From Paraburkholderia atlantica (GTDB lineage: Bacteria > Pseudomonadota > Gammaproteobacteria > Burkholderiales > Burkholderiaceae): a stretch of DNA of 64,000 nt. The position numbers were made by a program, and so were the translations under genes. Shown here piece by piece: positions 8,687 through 17,036 of the stretch (position 1 is the stretch's first letter; the number at the start of each line of letters is the position of its first letter). The notes beneath the pieces are model-generated. The model was not told the DNA's origin and did not search any database. It saw only the letters and a program-made list of their open reading frames with translations. Location of the stretch: the NCBI RefSeq assembly GCF_009362785.1, contig NZ_WHNQ01000014.1, positions 124,001 through 188,000 on the forward strand, given 5' to 3'.

Positions 8687-9835
8687 TTACCAGCCGTAAA
8701 ACCTTTGCCACTCGACGCTGCTGCCGTCCGGCGCGACCGCGTGATACTCGGGAAACTGTGCGCCGGTCGCGCACGCGTGGTTCGGCAGAATGCGCAGTTT
8801 CATACCGATCGGAAAGCGCTGCGCGATGTCGGCGCTCTGTGCATCGGCTTGCGGGTCGGCCTGAGCCGCCGCAAGAATTCCGTGCTCCTGGTTGGCGCCG
8901 CTCACGACATAGCCCGGCAGCAACGTGCCATTGAGCAAACACGGCTGCCCGTAACCGAAATCGTGCGACTGCCGCGAGGTGCCGCGATCGCGGCTCAACG
9001 CCATCCAGCCCGCATCGAGAATCGCCCAGCCTTTGTCTTCCTGATGACCGATCACGGTCGCGAGTACGCTGAGCGCGATGTCGTCGAGCGTGCAAACGCC
9101 CACGTTGTGCATGACCAGATCGAACAGCACGTAGACGCCGGCCCGCACCTCGGTGACGCCTTCGAGATTCCGCGCGGCGAGCGCGGTCGGCGTCGAACCG
9201 ACACTGACGGCCGGACACGCAATGCCCGCTTCGCGCAGCCGCTCGGCGGCGCGCACGCAGCCCGCGCGTTCCTGCTCCGCGAGCGCGGCGAGCGCTTCGG
9301 GCGTATTCAACTCGTAGCTCGAACCCGCATGGGTCATCACGCCGCCGACCTTCACACCGTTCTCGTGCAGAATCCGCCCGACGTCGAGCAGTGTCTGCTG
9401 TTCAGCCTGGATACCCGAGCGATGGCCGTCCGTATCGACCTCGATCCAGACCTCGAACGTTTCGCCGTGCTGGTCGCCGAACGCGGCAAGCGCCGCGGCT
9501 GCGGTCGGATTGTCGACCACCAGCTTCAGATCGCAGCCCTGGCGACGCAGCGCGAGTGCGCGCGGCAGCTTCGACGGAACCATGCTGACGGCGTACAGGA
9601 TGTCGTCGACGCCGGCCGCGAAGAACGCTTCCGCTTCCTTCAGCGTCGATACCGTGATGCCGCGCGCGCCGGCGGCGATCTGCGCGCGGACGACGTCGAT
9701 GCACTTGGTGGTCTTCACGTGCGGCCGGAACGCGACGCCGAGCTCATTCATCCGCCCTTGCATCCGCGCGATGTTCTTCTGCATCCGCGCGACGTCGATC
9801 AATGCGGCCGGGGTTTCGATCTGTTCGAGTTTCAT
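8687..9835 (-). CDS. D-threonine aldolase / D-serine dehydratase-like PLP enzyme (DSD1 family)
   Basis: Fold-type III (alanine racemase N-terminal-like) PLP enzyme, 382 aa. The PLP lysine lies in FRPHVKTTKC. Near the C-terminus ILPNHACATGAQFPEYH supplies an H-x-C pair, the metal-ligand pattern known from zinc-dependent D-serine dehydratase; D-threonine aldolases usually have H-x-D. The predicted reaction is cleavage or dehydration of a D-beta-hydroxy amino acid, substrate unknown. The start at 9835 (MKLEQIETPAALIDV) is where family similarity begins. Its stop is 9 bp from the convergent hpaR stop. It follows a HAD dehalogenase gene by 34 bp and is probably co-transcribed with it. Confidence 0.85.
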   Translation of the reverse strand: MKLEQIETPAALIDVARMQKNIARMQGRMNELGVAFRPHVKTTKCIDVVRAQIAAGARGITVSTLKEAEAFFAAGVDDILYAVSMVPSKLPRALALRRQGCDLKLVVDNPTAAAALAAFGDQHGETFEVWIEVDTDGHRSGIQAEQQTLLDVGRILHENGVKVGGVMTHAGSSYELNTPEALAALAEQERAGCVRAAERLREAGIACPAVSVGSTPTALAARNLEGVTEVRAGVYVLFDLVMHNVGVCTLDDIALSVLATVIGHQEDKGWAILDAGWMALSRDRGTSRQSHDFGYGQPCLLNGTLLPGYVVSGANQEHGILAAAQADPQADAQSADIAQRFPIGMKLRILPNHACATGAQFPEYHAVAPDGSSVEWQRFYGW

Positions 9836-9869
9836 GCTTGCACCTGAGGAACGAGGTGAGGTTGGAGGT

Positions 9870-10544
9870 TCAGTGCCGATGATCGCGGCCAAAGCTTGCG
9901 AGCCACGGCACGAGCCCGTCGAGCGATGCCGCTTCGACCTCGGGCGCCTGCGCGCCCGCGACGAGCGGCAGGCCGACGTGGTTGTGCCAGTAGGTCCGCA
10001 GACCGACGGCCGCGGTGCCGAACATGTCATAGCTCGACCCGGCGACGAACGCGGCGCGCCGCGGTTCGACGCCGAGCTTATCTAGCGCGAGGCCGTACGG
10101 GTGCGGGTCCGGCTTGTAGACGCCGGCTTCCTCGGCGGTCACGATCGCGTCCCAGCGCACGGGCAACAGCGCGGCCGCCTGCAAGCCGAGCCGCGTCGAG
10201 CAGTTGGTGACGACCGCGAGTTTGCAGTGCGGCGCGAGCGCGCGCAATGCGTCGATCGCGCCGGGCCACGGCGTCAGGTTCAGCCAGTCCGCTTCGAGCG
10301 CGTTCGCGGCCGCTTCGGACAAACCGACCTGCGTGGCAGCCTCCCGCACCAGTTGTTCGTAGGGAACGTAGCGGCCGCAGCCGTACGTCAGACGCAGATA
10401 GGCGGCACGCCATGCGCGGCCCGCTTCGCCGGAGCCTGCCGCGCGGTTCCACGAGGTCCACGAGTCGAGCAGGGCGGTGAGCAGGTCGAACAGGACCGCG
10501 TCGGGGTAGGCGGGGGTGTCGGCGGGGTAGGCGGCGGCAGTCAT
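9870..10544 (-). CDS. HAD-superfamily haloacid dehalogenase-like hydrolase (type II)
   Basis: Cytoplasmic HAD hydrolase, 224 aa. Motif I is DAVLFDLLTALLDS with the nucleophilic Asp, motif II is VVTNCS, and motifs III/IV are seen in KPDPHPYGLALDKLG and AGSSYDMFGTAAVGLRT. This matches the (S)-2-haloacid dehalogenase subfamily rather than phosphatases, since the second Asp of DxD is absent. The true substrate may be a phosphate ester or a halo-acid. Same strand as and 34 bp ahead of the D-threonine aldolase-like gene. Confidence 0.8.
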   Translation of the reverse strand: MTAAAYPADTPAYPDAVLFDLLTALLDSWTSWNRAAGSGEAGRAWRAAYLRLTYGCGRYVPYEQLVREAATQVGLSEAAANALEADWLNLTPWPGAIDALRALAPHCKLAVVTNCSTRLGLQAAALLPVRWDAIVTAEEAGVYKPDPHPYGLALDKLGVEPRRAAFVAGSSYDMFGTAAVGLRTYWHNHVGLPLVAGAQAPEVEAASLDGLVPWLASFGRDHRH

Positions 10545-10641
10545 GATTGCATGGGCCGGCTGGTGAGGATGAGTTGATTATAGGTTTCTGATCGTACGTA
10601 GGCGTTCAGGCGGGTTGACTCTCAGATTCAGGCAAACTGAA

Positions 10642-11547
10642 TCATCGCCGCCACGGCGGCAGTGGCCTGAAGCTGCTTTGCAAATACTGCATGAAATGGC
10701 GCGTGCGCGCCGGCAGCCCCGTGCGCTGATGCGTGAGCGCGATCACATTCGCATCAGGCGCTTTCCAGCCCGGCAGCAGACGCACGAGTTTGCCCTTCGC
10801 AAGGTCGTCTGCGACGTCCCATTCGGAGCGCACAATCACGCCGCGTCCCTCGCAGGCCCATTGTCGGATCACGTCACCGTCGTTGCAGCTCAGATGCGCG
10901 GACACGCGCACGCTGCGACGCGTGCGGCCCTTGCTGAACTGCCACAGCGACACGTCCTCGTTGTTTTCGCGCAGCACGATGCACGGTAGCCGGCTCAGTG
11001 CTTCCGGCGATTCGGGTTGGCCGATGCGCTTGACGAGCGTGGGCGCCGCGCAGACGAAGCGCGCGTTCGGCGCGATCGTATAGCCGATCAGGTTCGACAG
11101 CGGCAACTCGCCGATATGCACGACGATATCGAAGCGATCTAGTGTTTCGGTCAACGGCCGGTCGGACAGCGTCAGCGCGACGTCGATATCGGGATTCTGC
11201 TGCTGGAACTCGCTGATCAGCGGCGCCAGATGGCGTCGTCCGAAACCGAGCGGCGCATTGATCTTCAGCGTGCCGACGAGGCCGCCGCGGCGCGTTTGCA
11301 GATCGTCGAACAACGCGTCGAATTGCTCGATCAGCTCGGCGCCGCGCTCGCACAGCAGCAGGCCTTCGTCGGTGAATTGCAGGCGGCGCGCGCTGCGGTT
11401 CACGAGCTGCGCGCCGAGCTTCTTTTCGAGCTGCTGCAGGCGCTGCGTGACCGCCGACGGCGACAGCGCGAGCCGCCGCGCTGCGGCGATCAGGCTGCCG
11501 CTAGCGCGCAGGGTGAGCAGGAAGCGGATATCGGCCGAATCGTTCAT
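10642..11547 (-). CDS. LysR-family transcriptional regulator
   Basis: 301-aa LysR regulator. The N-terminal helix-turn-helix (FLLTLRASGSLIAAARRLAL, SPSAVTQRLQQLEKKLG) is followed by a periplasmic-binding-like effector domain (GTLKINAPLGFGRRHLAPLI; DIVVHIGELP). The start at 11547 (MNDSADIRFLL) was preferred over an upstream in-frame ATG because family similarity begins there. It reads toward the HAD/D-threonine aldolase-like pair and is divergent from the sulfotransferase-like gene, so either could be its target. Confidence 0.9.
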   Translation of the reverse strand: MNDSADIRFLLTLRASGSLIAAARRLALSPSAVTQRLQQLEKKLGAQLVNRSARRLQFTDEGLLLCERGAELIEQFDALFDDLQTRRGGLVGTLKINAPLGFGRRHLAPLISEFQQQNPDIDVALTLSDRPLTETLDRFDIVVHIGELPLSNLIGYTIAPNARFVCAAPTLVKRIGQPESPEALSRLPCIVLRENNEDVSLWQFSKGRTRRSVRVSAHLSCNDGDVIRQWACEGRGVIVRSEWDVADDLAKGKLVRLLPGWKAPDANVIALTHQRTGLPARTRHFMQYLQSSFRPLPPWRR

Positions 11548-11666
11548 GAGGGCGAGGTGGGTGCATTGGCGGGAGCCTGGAAACTCGCAGCATAATGCGT
11601 CCCGATCGCTCACAGGGTAAAGTGGCGCTTCCGGTCTATCGATTCAATCATTGGAAGAGAAGTCCC

Positions 11667-12746
11667 ATGTCGTTGCCTCATGAGTCGTCCGCGAACGACG
11701 CAGCGCCCAACGCTCCGCTGAAACAGGCGGTTTTTCTGCACACGGGCTGGCGCAGCGCGGGCACGTGGGTGTGGTCGCGGCTACGCGAACTCGAAGGCGC
11801 GGCCGGTTTTTACGAGCCGCTCAGCAACGTGCTCGCCGATCTCAAACTGGCCGACGTGCCCGCCTCGCGGCCCACCTTGACATCGGGGCATCCGCCGCTC
11901 GCCGCGCCATACTTCGATGAGTACCGGCCGTTTTTGCGCGAAGACGCGCGCGGCGTCGCGGGTTACGACCGGCGTTTCAGCATCGATCGATTTACGCGCG
12001 AGCCCGATGCGACATTCCCGTCACTGCAGGCCTATCTGCAAGCGCTGAGCGCACACACGATCGAGCAGGGCCGTGTGCCGGTGTTCAAGTTTTGCCGCAC
12101 GGGCGGTCGTCTACCGTGGCTGAAGCGCGCGTTTGCCGAGGCGCTGCACGTGGGCGTGCTGCGCAATCCCGCGTCGCAGTTCGCGTCGGGTTGGCTGCTG
12201 CGGCAGCAATGGAGCAATGCATTCTTCGTCGCCGCGCCGTTTCGCGTGCTCGGTCTGAACCAGATCGATCCGCTGGTGCGTGAGGCGGTGGGCGTGTGCG
12301 GCGTGCGCCTGCCGCCCCTGCCGCCGATGCCCGATGACGCATATGCGGTCGCCTGCGAGCAATTCGCGCGCACGGTGGACAGCGACAACGCGTATCGCGC
12401 GTTCATTGCGTTGTGGATTCTCTGCGCGCTGCGCATGGGCGAGGGTGTCGATTTGCTGATCGATATGGAGCGGCTCGGCGAATCGCGCGACTACGCGGCC
12501 GGTCTGAGCGCCGCATTCGACGCTCACTGCGGCTTGTCACCCGACTTCACGGGCGCGCGCGATCTGGTCGTTGAAACGCGGCGCAGCGCGGCGCGCATGA
12601 CGGGCATCGACGGCGGCGCGTTGCGCGCCGTGCACTCGGCCGCGCTGAAATTCCTGAAGGCGCAGGCGGGTATCGACCCGGCCTTCGCCGAGGTGGTCCG
12701 CCAGAAAATGGTGCTGGCCAACGAATTGACCGAAACGTGGCGCTAG
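11667..12746 (+). CDS. Sulfotransferase-like P-loop protein, function uncertain
   Basis: 359-aa protein with no signal peptide. The opening AVFLHTGWRSAGTWVWSRLR resembles the 5'-phosphosulfate loop of sulfotransferases (strand, S/G-rich turn, then helix), and LHVGVLRNPASQFASGWLL resembles their 3'-phosphate region (R-N/D-P followed by Ser). On that basis PAPS-dependent sulfation is a reasonable guess, but identity to characterised enzymes cannot be judged. The start at 11667 follows a GGAAGAGA ribosome site. Its 3' end overlaps the convergent dehydroquinase gene by 4 bp. Confidence 0.55.
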   Translation: MSLPHESSANDAAPNAPLKQAVFLHTGWRSAGTWVWSRLRELEGAAGFYEPLSNVLADLKLADVPASRPTLTSGHPPLAAPYFDEYRPFLREDARGVAGYDRRFSIDRFTREPDATFPSLQAYLQALSAHTIEQGRVPVFKFCRTGGRLPWLKRAFAEALHVGVLRNPASQFASGWLLRQQWSNAFFVAAPFRVLGLNQIDPLVREAVGVCGVRLPPLPPMPDDAYAVACEQFARTVDSDNAYRAFIALWILCALRMGEGVDLLIDMERLGESRDYAAGLSAAFDAHCGLSPDFTGARDLVVETRRSAARMTGIDGGALRAVHSAALKFLKAQAGIDPAFAEVVRQKMVLANELTETWR

Positions 12747-13180
12747 CCCGCCGCGGACACCGCCGCGCGCAGCCCGAGCAGATAGCTGTCCACACCGAAG
12801 CCGCAAATCTGCCCTTTGACGATCTCCGCGAACACCGACTGATGCCTGAACGCTTCGCGCGCGTGAATGTTCGACATGTGGATCTCGACCACCGGCACGG
12901 TCAGGATCGCGAGTGCATCGCGAATGCCGTAGCTGTAGTGCGTCCATGCGCCGGCATTGATCAGCACGCCGTCGGCGTTGTCGGTGAACGCCTGGTGAAT
13001 GCGCTCGCACATCGCCGCTTCGCTATTGGTCTGAAAGCTGTCGACCCGCACACCGAGCTCGTCGCCGAGCGCGCGCAGCCGTGCGTCGATTTCTTCGAGT
13101 GTAATCGTGCCGTATTGCGCGGGATCGCGCTTGCCGAACATGTTGTGGTTGATGCCGTGCAGCATCACGAATGTTTTCAT
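12743..13180 (-). CDS. Type II 3-dehydroquinate dehydratase-like protein (AroQ family)
   Basis: 145-aa protein of the type II dehydroquinase fold, which interconverts 3-dehydroquinate and 3-dehydroshikimate. Family landmarks are FGKRDPAQYG (catalytic Tyr loop), FQTNSEAAMCERIHQ, INAGAWTHYSYGIRDAL, and VEIHMSNIHAREAFRHQS containing the active-site His and Arg. The first motif reads MLHGINHNMFG where housekeeping AroQ has LNGPNLNLLG, so this is a divergent copy. Together with the adjacent oxidoreductase and transporter this suggests a catabolic (quinate/shikimate) role. The start at 13180 (MKTFVMLHG) is preferred over an ATG seven codons upstream. Confidence 0.85.
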   Translation of the reverse strand: MKTFVMLHGINHNMFGKRDPAQYGTITLEEIDARLRALGDELGVRVDSFQTNSEAAMCERIHQAFTDNADGVLINAGAWTHYSYGIRDALAILTVPVVEIHMSNIHAREAFRHQSVFAEIVKGQICGFGVDSYLLGLRAAVSAAG

Positions 13181-13232
13181 ATAGCCATCCTGTTTGATCA
13201 ACTGAGTAATATCGACGCGACTTCAATTTGTT

Positions 13233-14303
13233 TTAGTGGACCGCCGGCGCGACAGCGCGGGTCGTGTCGACGACCGCGCCGGTCCTCGCCGCTTCCACAA
13301 TCGCCTCGGTAATACGCAAATTCTGCAAGCCGTCCTGTGCGCTGACGAGCGGCGGCTCTTTGCCGTGAATTACCCGCACGAAATGCTCGAGCTGCAGCTT
13401 CAGCGGATCGTCGCGCGTCATGTCGGCGACGCTGACGTCGAACGGCTTCCACCACGAGCGGTCCGTGGCTTTGGCGTAGGTTTTCAGACGCATCGTCGGG
13501 ACCGCGAGCGAGCCGAAGGTGCCCGCGATCACGTAGCAGTCTTCGTCCGGATACGTCGGATAGGCCTTGTTCTCTTGCGACGTCTGCTCCCAGCTGCGCG
13601 CGCTCGCGGCGGTATCGGACAGCATGAAGCTGCCGAGCGCGCCGTTCGCGAAACGCAGGTTGATCGCGACGGTATCCTCGACCGGAAAGCCGCGCGTCGC
13701 ATGCGACGAGAAAGCCTGCACGGCGACGATGTCGCCGCACAGCATGCGCAGGTTGTGCACCTCGTGAATCATGTTCAGCAGGATCGGACCGCCGCCGGGC
13801 TGGCGCCGCCAGTCGGCGTCGGCGAAGTACTCGTCGGGTTTGAAGAACACCGCGCTGCCCATCACTGCGACGAGCTTGCCGAGCCGTCCCTCGTCGATCA
13901 GCTGCCGCGCGCGCGCCATGATCGGACTGTGCGCGCGATGATGACCGATCAGCAGCGGCACGCCGCTGCGCTGCGCGTCGGCGGCGAGCGTTTCCGCTTC
14001 GTCGACGCTCGGCGCGATCGGCTTTTCGAGCAGCGTCGGCACGCGCGCCGCGAGACAACGCGACGCGTGTTCGACGTGCAGCTGGTTCGGCGTCGCGAGA
14101 ATCACGCCGTCCGGGCAATCGCGGTCGAGCAGTTCGTCGAGCGTGCGGAACAGCGGCACGCCCGCCTCGGCCGCGAGCGCGGCGGCCGCGGGCGACGGAT
14201 CGACGATCGCCGACAGCGTGCACGCGTCGCTTTGCTGCGCGACCGCCATATGAGCGCGGCCGATGTAGCCCGCGCCGGCGACGGCGATCCGGATGCTGGT
14301 CAT
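13233..14303 (-). CDS. Gfo/Idh/MocA-family NAD(P)-dependent oxidoreductase
   Basis: 356-aa dehydrogenase. The N-terminal Rossmann motif is VAGAGYIGRAHM, followed by the family EKPIAPS motif (Lys of EKP) and GGGPILLNMIHEVHNLRML, whose His/Asn positions match the substrate site. It lies between the dehydroquinase-like gene and an MHS-type transporter on one strand, so oxidation of a cyclic polyol acid such as quinate or shikimate is a plausible inference; sugars or inositols are alternatives. Confidence 0.88.
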   Translation of the reverse strand: MTSIRIAVAGAGYIGRAHMAVAQQSDACTLSAIVDPSPAAAALAAEAGVPLFRTLDELLDRDCPDGVILATPNQLHVEHASRCLAARVPTLLEKPIAPSVDEAETLAADAQRSGVPLLIGHHRAHSPIMARARQLIDEGRLGKLVAVMGSAVFFKPDEYFADADWRRQPGGGPILLNMIHEVHNLRMLCGDIVAVQAFSSHATRGFPVEDTVAINLRFANGALGSFMLSDTAASARSWEQTSQENKAYPTYPDEDCYVIAGTFGSLAVPTMRLKTYAKATDRSWWKPFDVSVADMTRDDPLKLQLEHFVRVIHGKEPPLVSAQDGLQNLRITEAIVEAARTGAVVDTTRAVAPAVH

Positions 14304-14354
14304 GAGCGGGTTCCCTGAAAGTACTGACTAAAACGCGCTAACGGGCAAGCGGGC

Positions 14355-15758
14355 TCAAGCAACGGCCTTTTTTCCTGCGGCCATGCTTTGCGCGCGCAGC
14401 GCGTCGTAGCTGAGCTTGTCCATCGGCACGACGTTCTTTTCGCCGAGGTCGCTAAGCCGCACACGGAAGTTCTCGCGCGCGCTCCATGCGGAAATCGCGC
14501 AGACGATCGTGATGCCGAACGTGATCGCGCCGATCGTCAGCGGCACGTTGTGCGATCCCGGCGGCGCGACGTAGGCGAACAGGGCCGGCAACAGAGCGGT
14601 GATCGTCGTGCCGATGTTCTGGCCGATCGCCATCGCGGAGACGCGTGAACGCGTCGGGAACAGTTCCGGGTAGAAGCTCGGGAAGATCGCGTTATAGCCT
14701 TGATAGATGACGCCCCACATCAGGATCGACATCACCATCGCGAGCGGCACGTTGTGGATGCTGATCGCGTACAGATACGCGAAAGAAAGCAGCCCGGCGC
14801 CGAGCGCGCCGACGATGATCGGCAGACGCCGGCCGATCCGATCGGACAGATTGCCCACATACGGAATCACCAGCACCGCGACGATATTGCCGATCACCGG
14901 AATCCACAGATACAGGCTCTTCGAAAAGCCGATTCCATACGACGGCTGCACCGCGTACGCCGCGCCGAAAATCGTCGCGACGACCGGGATCACGTTCATC
15001 AGCGAGCACAGCACGACGCGCAGCATGTCGCGCCAGTTGTACTTGAACGCTTCGACGATCGGCGAGCGCGGCACGCCGCCGCTCGCGCCTTCCTTCTCGA
15101 ACGCCGGCGTTTCGTGGACTTCGCGGCGGATGATGTAGCCGGCGATCAGCACGATCGCGCTGAGCAGGAACGGAATGCGCCAGCCCCACGAGTTGAACGA
15201 GGCGTCGTCCATGTAATAGGCGAGCGGCAGGAATACCGCGGCGGCGAGAATCTGCCCGGCCTGCACGCCTTGCAGCGTGAAGCTCGCGTAGTAGCCGCGT
15301 CGTCCGAATGGCGCGTGTTCGAGGATCATCGAGCTGGCGCCCGAGATCTCGCCAGCGACCGCGAAGCCCTGGATCAGCCGCAGCACGACGAGCAGCACCG
15401 GCGCGAGAAAGCCGATCTGGTGATAGGTCGGCAGCAAACCGACCGCCATCGTCGACAGACCCATCAGGAACATGCAAAGAAGCAGTACGTTCTTGCGCCC
15501 GTGTGTATCGCCCCAGTGCCCGAGCACGATTGCGCCGATCGGCCGCGCGACGTAGCCGACGCCGTAGGTTGCGAGCGATGCGACGATCGCGATCTTGGGG
15601 TTGCCGGAAGGGAAGAATAGTTGAGGAAAGATCAGCGCGGCGGCCTGCGCATAGATGAAGAAATCGTAGTACTCGAGTGCCGAGCCGATCCAGCCGCTGG
15701 CGGTTGCCTTGCGCGCCTGCGAGCTATGCCCGCTGCTTGCGGATGCGTTCGTTTGCAT
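14355..15758 (-). CDS. MFS transporter, metabolite:H+ symporter (MHS/shikimate-type)
   Basis: 467-aa inner-membrane protein with about 12 hydrophobic segments. The opening GWIGSALEYYDFFIYAQAA and the LGHWGDTHGRKNVLLL loop are typical of the MHS branch (ShiA, KgtP, ProP), which take up organic acids with protons. The start at 15758 has AGGAGACGAC just upstream. It is the first gene of the leftward unit with the oxidoreductase and dehydroquinase-like genes, supporting uptake of a quinate/shikimate-like substrate. The 282-bp spacer to the divergent LysR gene should hold its promoter. Confidence 0.88.
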   Translation of the reverse strand: MQTNASASSGHSSQARKATASGWIGSALEYYDFFIYAQAAALIFPQLFFPSGNPKIAIVASLATYGVGYVARPIGAIVLGHWGDTHGRKNVLLLCMFLMGLSTMAVGLLPTYHQIGFLAPVLLVVLRLIQGFAVAGEISGASSMILEHAPFGRRGYYASFTLQGVQAGQILAAAVFLPLAYYMDDASFNSWGWRIPFLLSAIVLIAGYIIRREVHETPAFEKEGASGGVPRSPIVEAFKYNWRDMLRVVLCSLMNVIPVVATIFGAAYAVQPSYGIGFSKSLYLWIPVIGNIVAVLVIPYVGNLSDRIGRRLPIIVGALGAGLLSFAYLYAISIHNVPLAMVMSILMWGVIYQGYNAIFPSFYPELFPTRSRVSAMAIGQNIGTTITALLPALFAYVAPPGSHNVPLTIGAITFGITIVCAISAWSARENFRVRLSDLGEKNVVPMDKLSYDALRAQSMAAGKKAVA

Positions 15759-16040
15759 GTCGTCTCCTGAATGGGAAATGTTTTTGTCAGCTTCTACGGC
15801 TGAATCATTGGCGCTTTTAAACGGGCACCGCGCAAGCCAGGATTTTCCTGATCCCGTTACCGCGGTGCAGCACAACGGTATGGATCGACGCATGTCATAC
15901 GCCGCCGCGGCGCACTGCGGGTTAACCACGGCATGCGTGCCCCGGGCATTGCACGCAGACGGCATTCGAACGACCGCCCTTGCCCAACCAATCCGTTGGA
16001 GCTAGGGTAATAGCGTTATGCGCCGACACAATGCGTCCAG

Positions 16041-16997
16041 ATGCAAAATCAGAATGCGCTCACAGCCACGAATGAATCCTTCCTGCGCGATCTGCAGCTG
16101 TTCTGTCATATTGCGCGGCGCGGCAGTTTTGTCGCGGCGTCGACGGAGATGGGGCTGTCGCCGTCGCATGTGAGCAAGCGCATCGCCATGCTCGAAGCCG
16201 GTCTCGGCGTGAAGCTGTTTCAGCGCACCACGCGCCGCGTCAGCGTGACGAGCGACGGCGAAGCCGCGCTGCAGTGGGCGCAAAAAATTCTTGACGACGT
16301 GCAGGGCATGGCGGACGCGTTCGCCGATCGCCGCACCGAGCTGAGCGGTCTGTTGCGCATCAGCACGAGTCTGCGGCTCGGCCGCAAGCACGTGTCACCG
16401 ATTCTCGCGATGCTGCGCGAGCGCCACCCAAACCTCGAAATCTGGCTCGAACTGCTGGATCGGCGCGCCGATGTGGTCGGCGAGAACTTCGATATCGACG
16501 TGCGCGTGGGCGAAGTGCAGGAGCCGCATCTGATCGCGCACAAGATGGTGGAGAGTGCGCGCATTCTGTGCGCGTCGCCGGCTTATCTCGAGCGGCACGG
16601 CGCGCCGGTCGAACTCAACGATCTAACGGGCCATGATTGCCTGCTGTTTCGCGGCCGCGACGACCGCTTCGGGGTGTGGCGTCTCAGTGGGCCGCACGGC
16701 GAAAAGAGCGTGAAGGTGACGGGCACGGTCGCGTCGAATCTGAGCGACATCGTCGTGCAGTGGGCGAAGCAGGGCTACGGGATCGTGATGGTATCGATCT
16801 GGGACGTGGCCGAGAGCCTGCGCGCGGGCGAACTGGTGCGCGTGCTGCCCGACTATCGGCAATCCGCCGATGTTTGGGCGGTGACGGCCGAGCGCTTGTC
16901 GTCGTCAGCGCGGATTCAGGTATGCATCGAGTTTCTCAGGGAGCAGCTGACGTGCGGGCCGTATGCGCTGGTGACGCGCGGCGTCGGCGGACTCTGA
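16041..16997 (+). CDS. LysR-family transcriptional regulator
   Basis: 318-aa LysR protein divergent from the MHS transporter unit, and by the usual arrangement its likely activator. The helix-turn-helix is visible in FCHIARRGSFVAASTEMGLS and PSHVSKRIAMLEAGLGVKLF; the effector domain contains LRISTSLRLGRKHVSPILAML and FDIDVRVGEVQEPHL. The start at 16041 gives MQNQNALTATNESFLRDLQL. The inducer would be predicted to be a dehydroquinate-pathway compound, by context only. Confidence 0.9.
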   Translation: MQNQNALTATNESFLRDLQLFCHIARRGSFVAASTEMGLSPSHVSKRIAMLEAGLGVKLFQRTTRRVSVTSDGEAALQWAQKILDDVQGMADAFADRRTELSGLLRISTSLRLGRKHVSPILAMLRERHPNLEIWLELLDRRADVVGENFDIDVRVGEVQEPHLIAHKMVESARILCASPAYLERHGAPVELNDLTGHDCLLFRGRDDRFGVWRLSGPHGEKSVKVTGTVASNLSDIVVQWAKQGYGIVMVSIWDVAESLRAGELVRVLPDYRQSADVWAVTAERLSSSARIQVCIEFLREQLTCGPYALVTRGVGGL

Positions 16998-17036
16998 GCT
17001 GCGCCAGGATGGGACCGGGGCTCGGACGCTGCGCGC

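Noticed and set aside
12743-12746. Four-base overlap of convergent stops suggested a sequencing error
   Set aside because: Both proteins end naturally at family-typical positions, and such overlaps are common.
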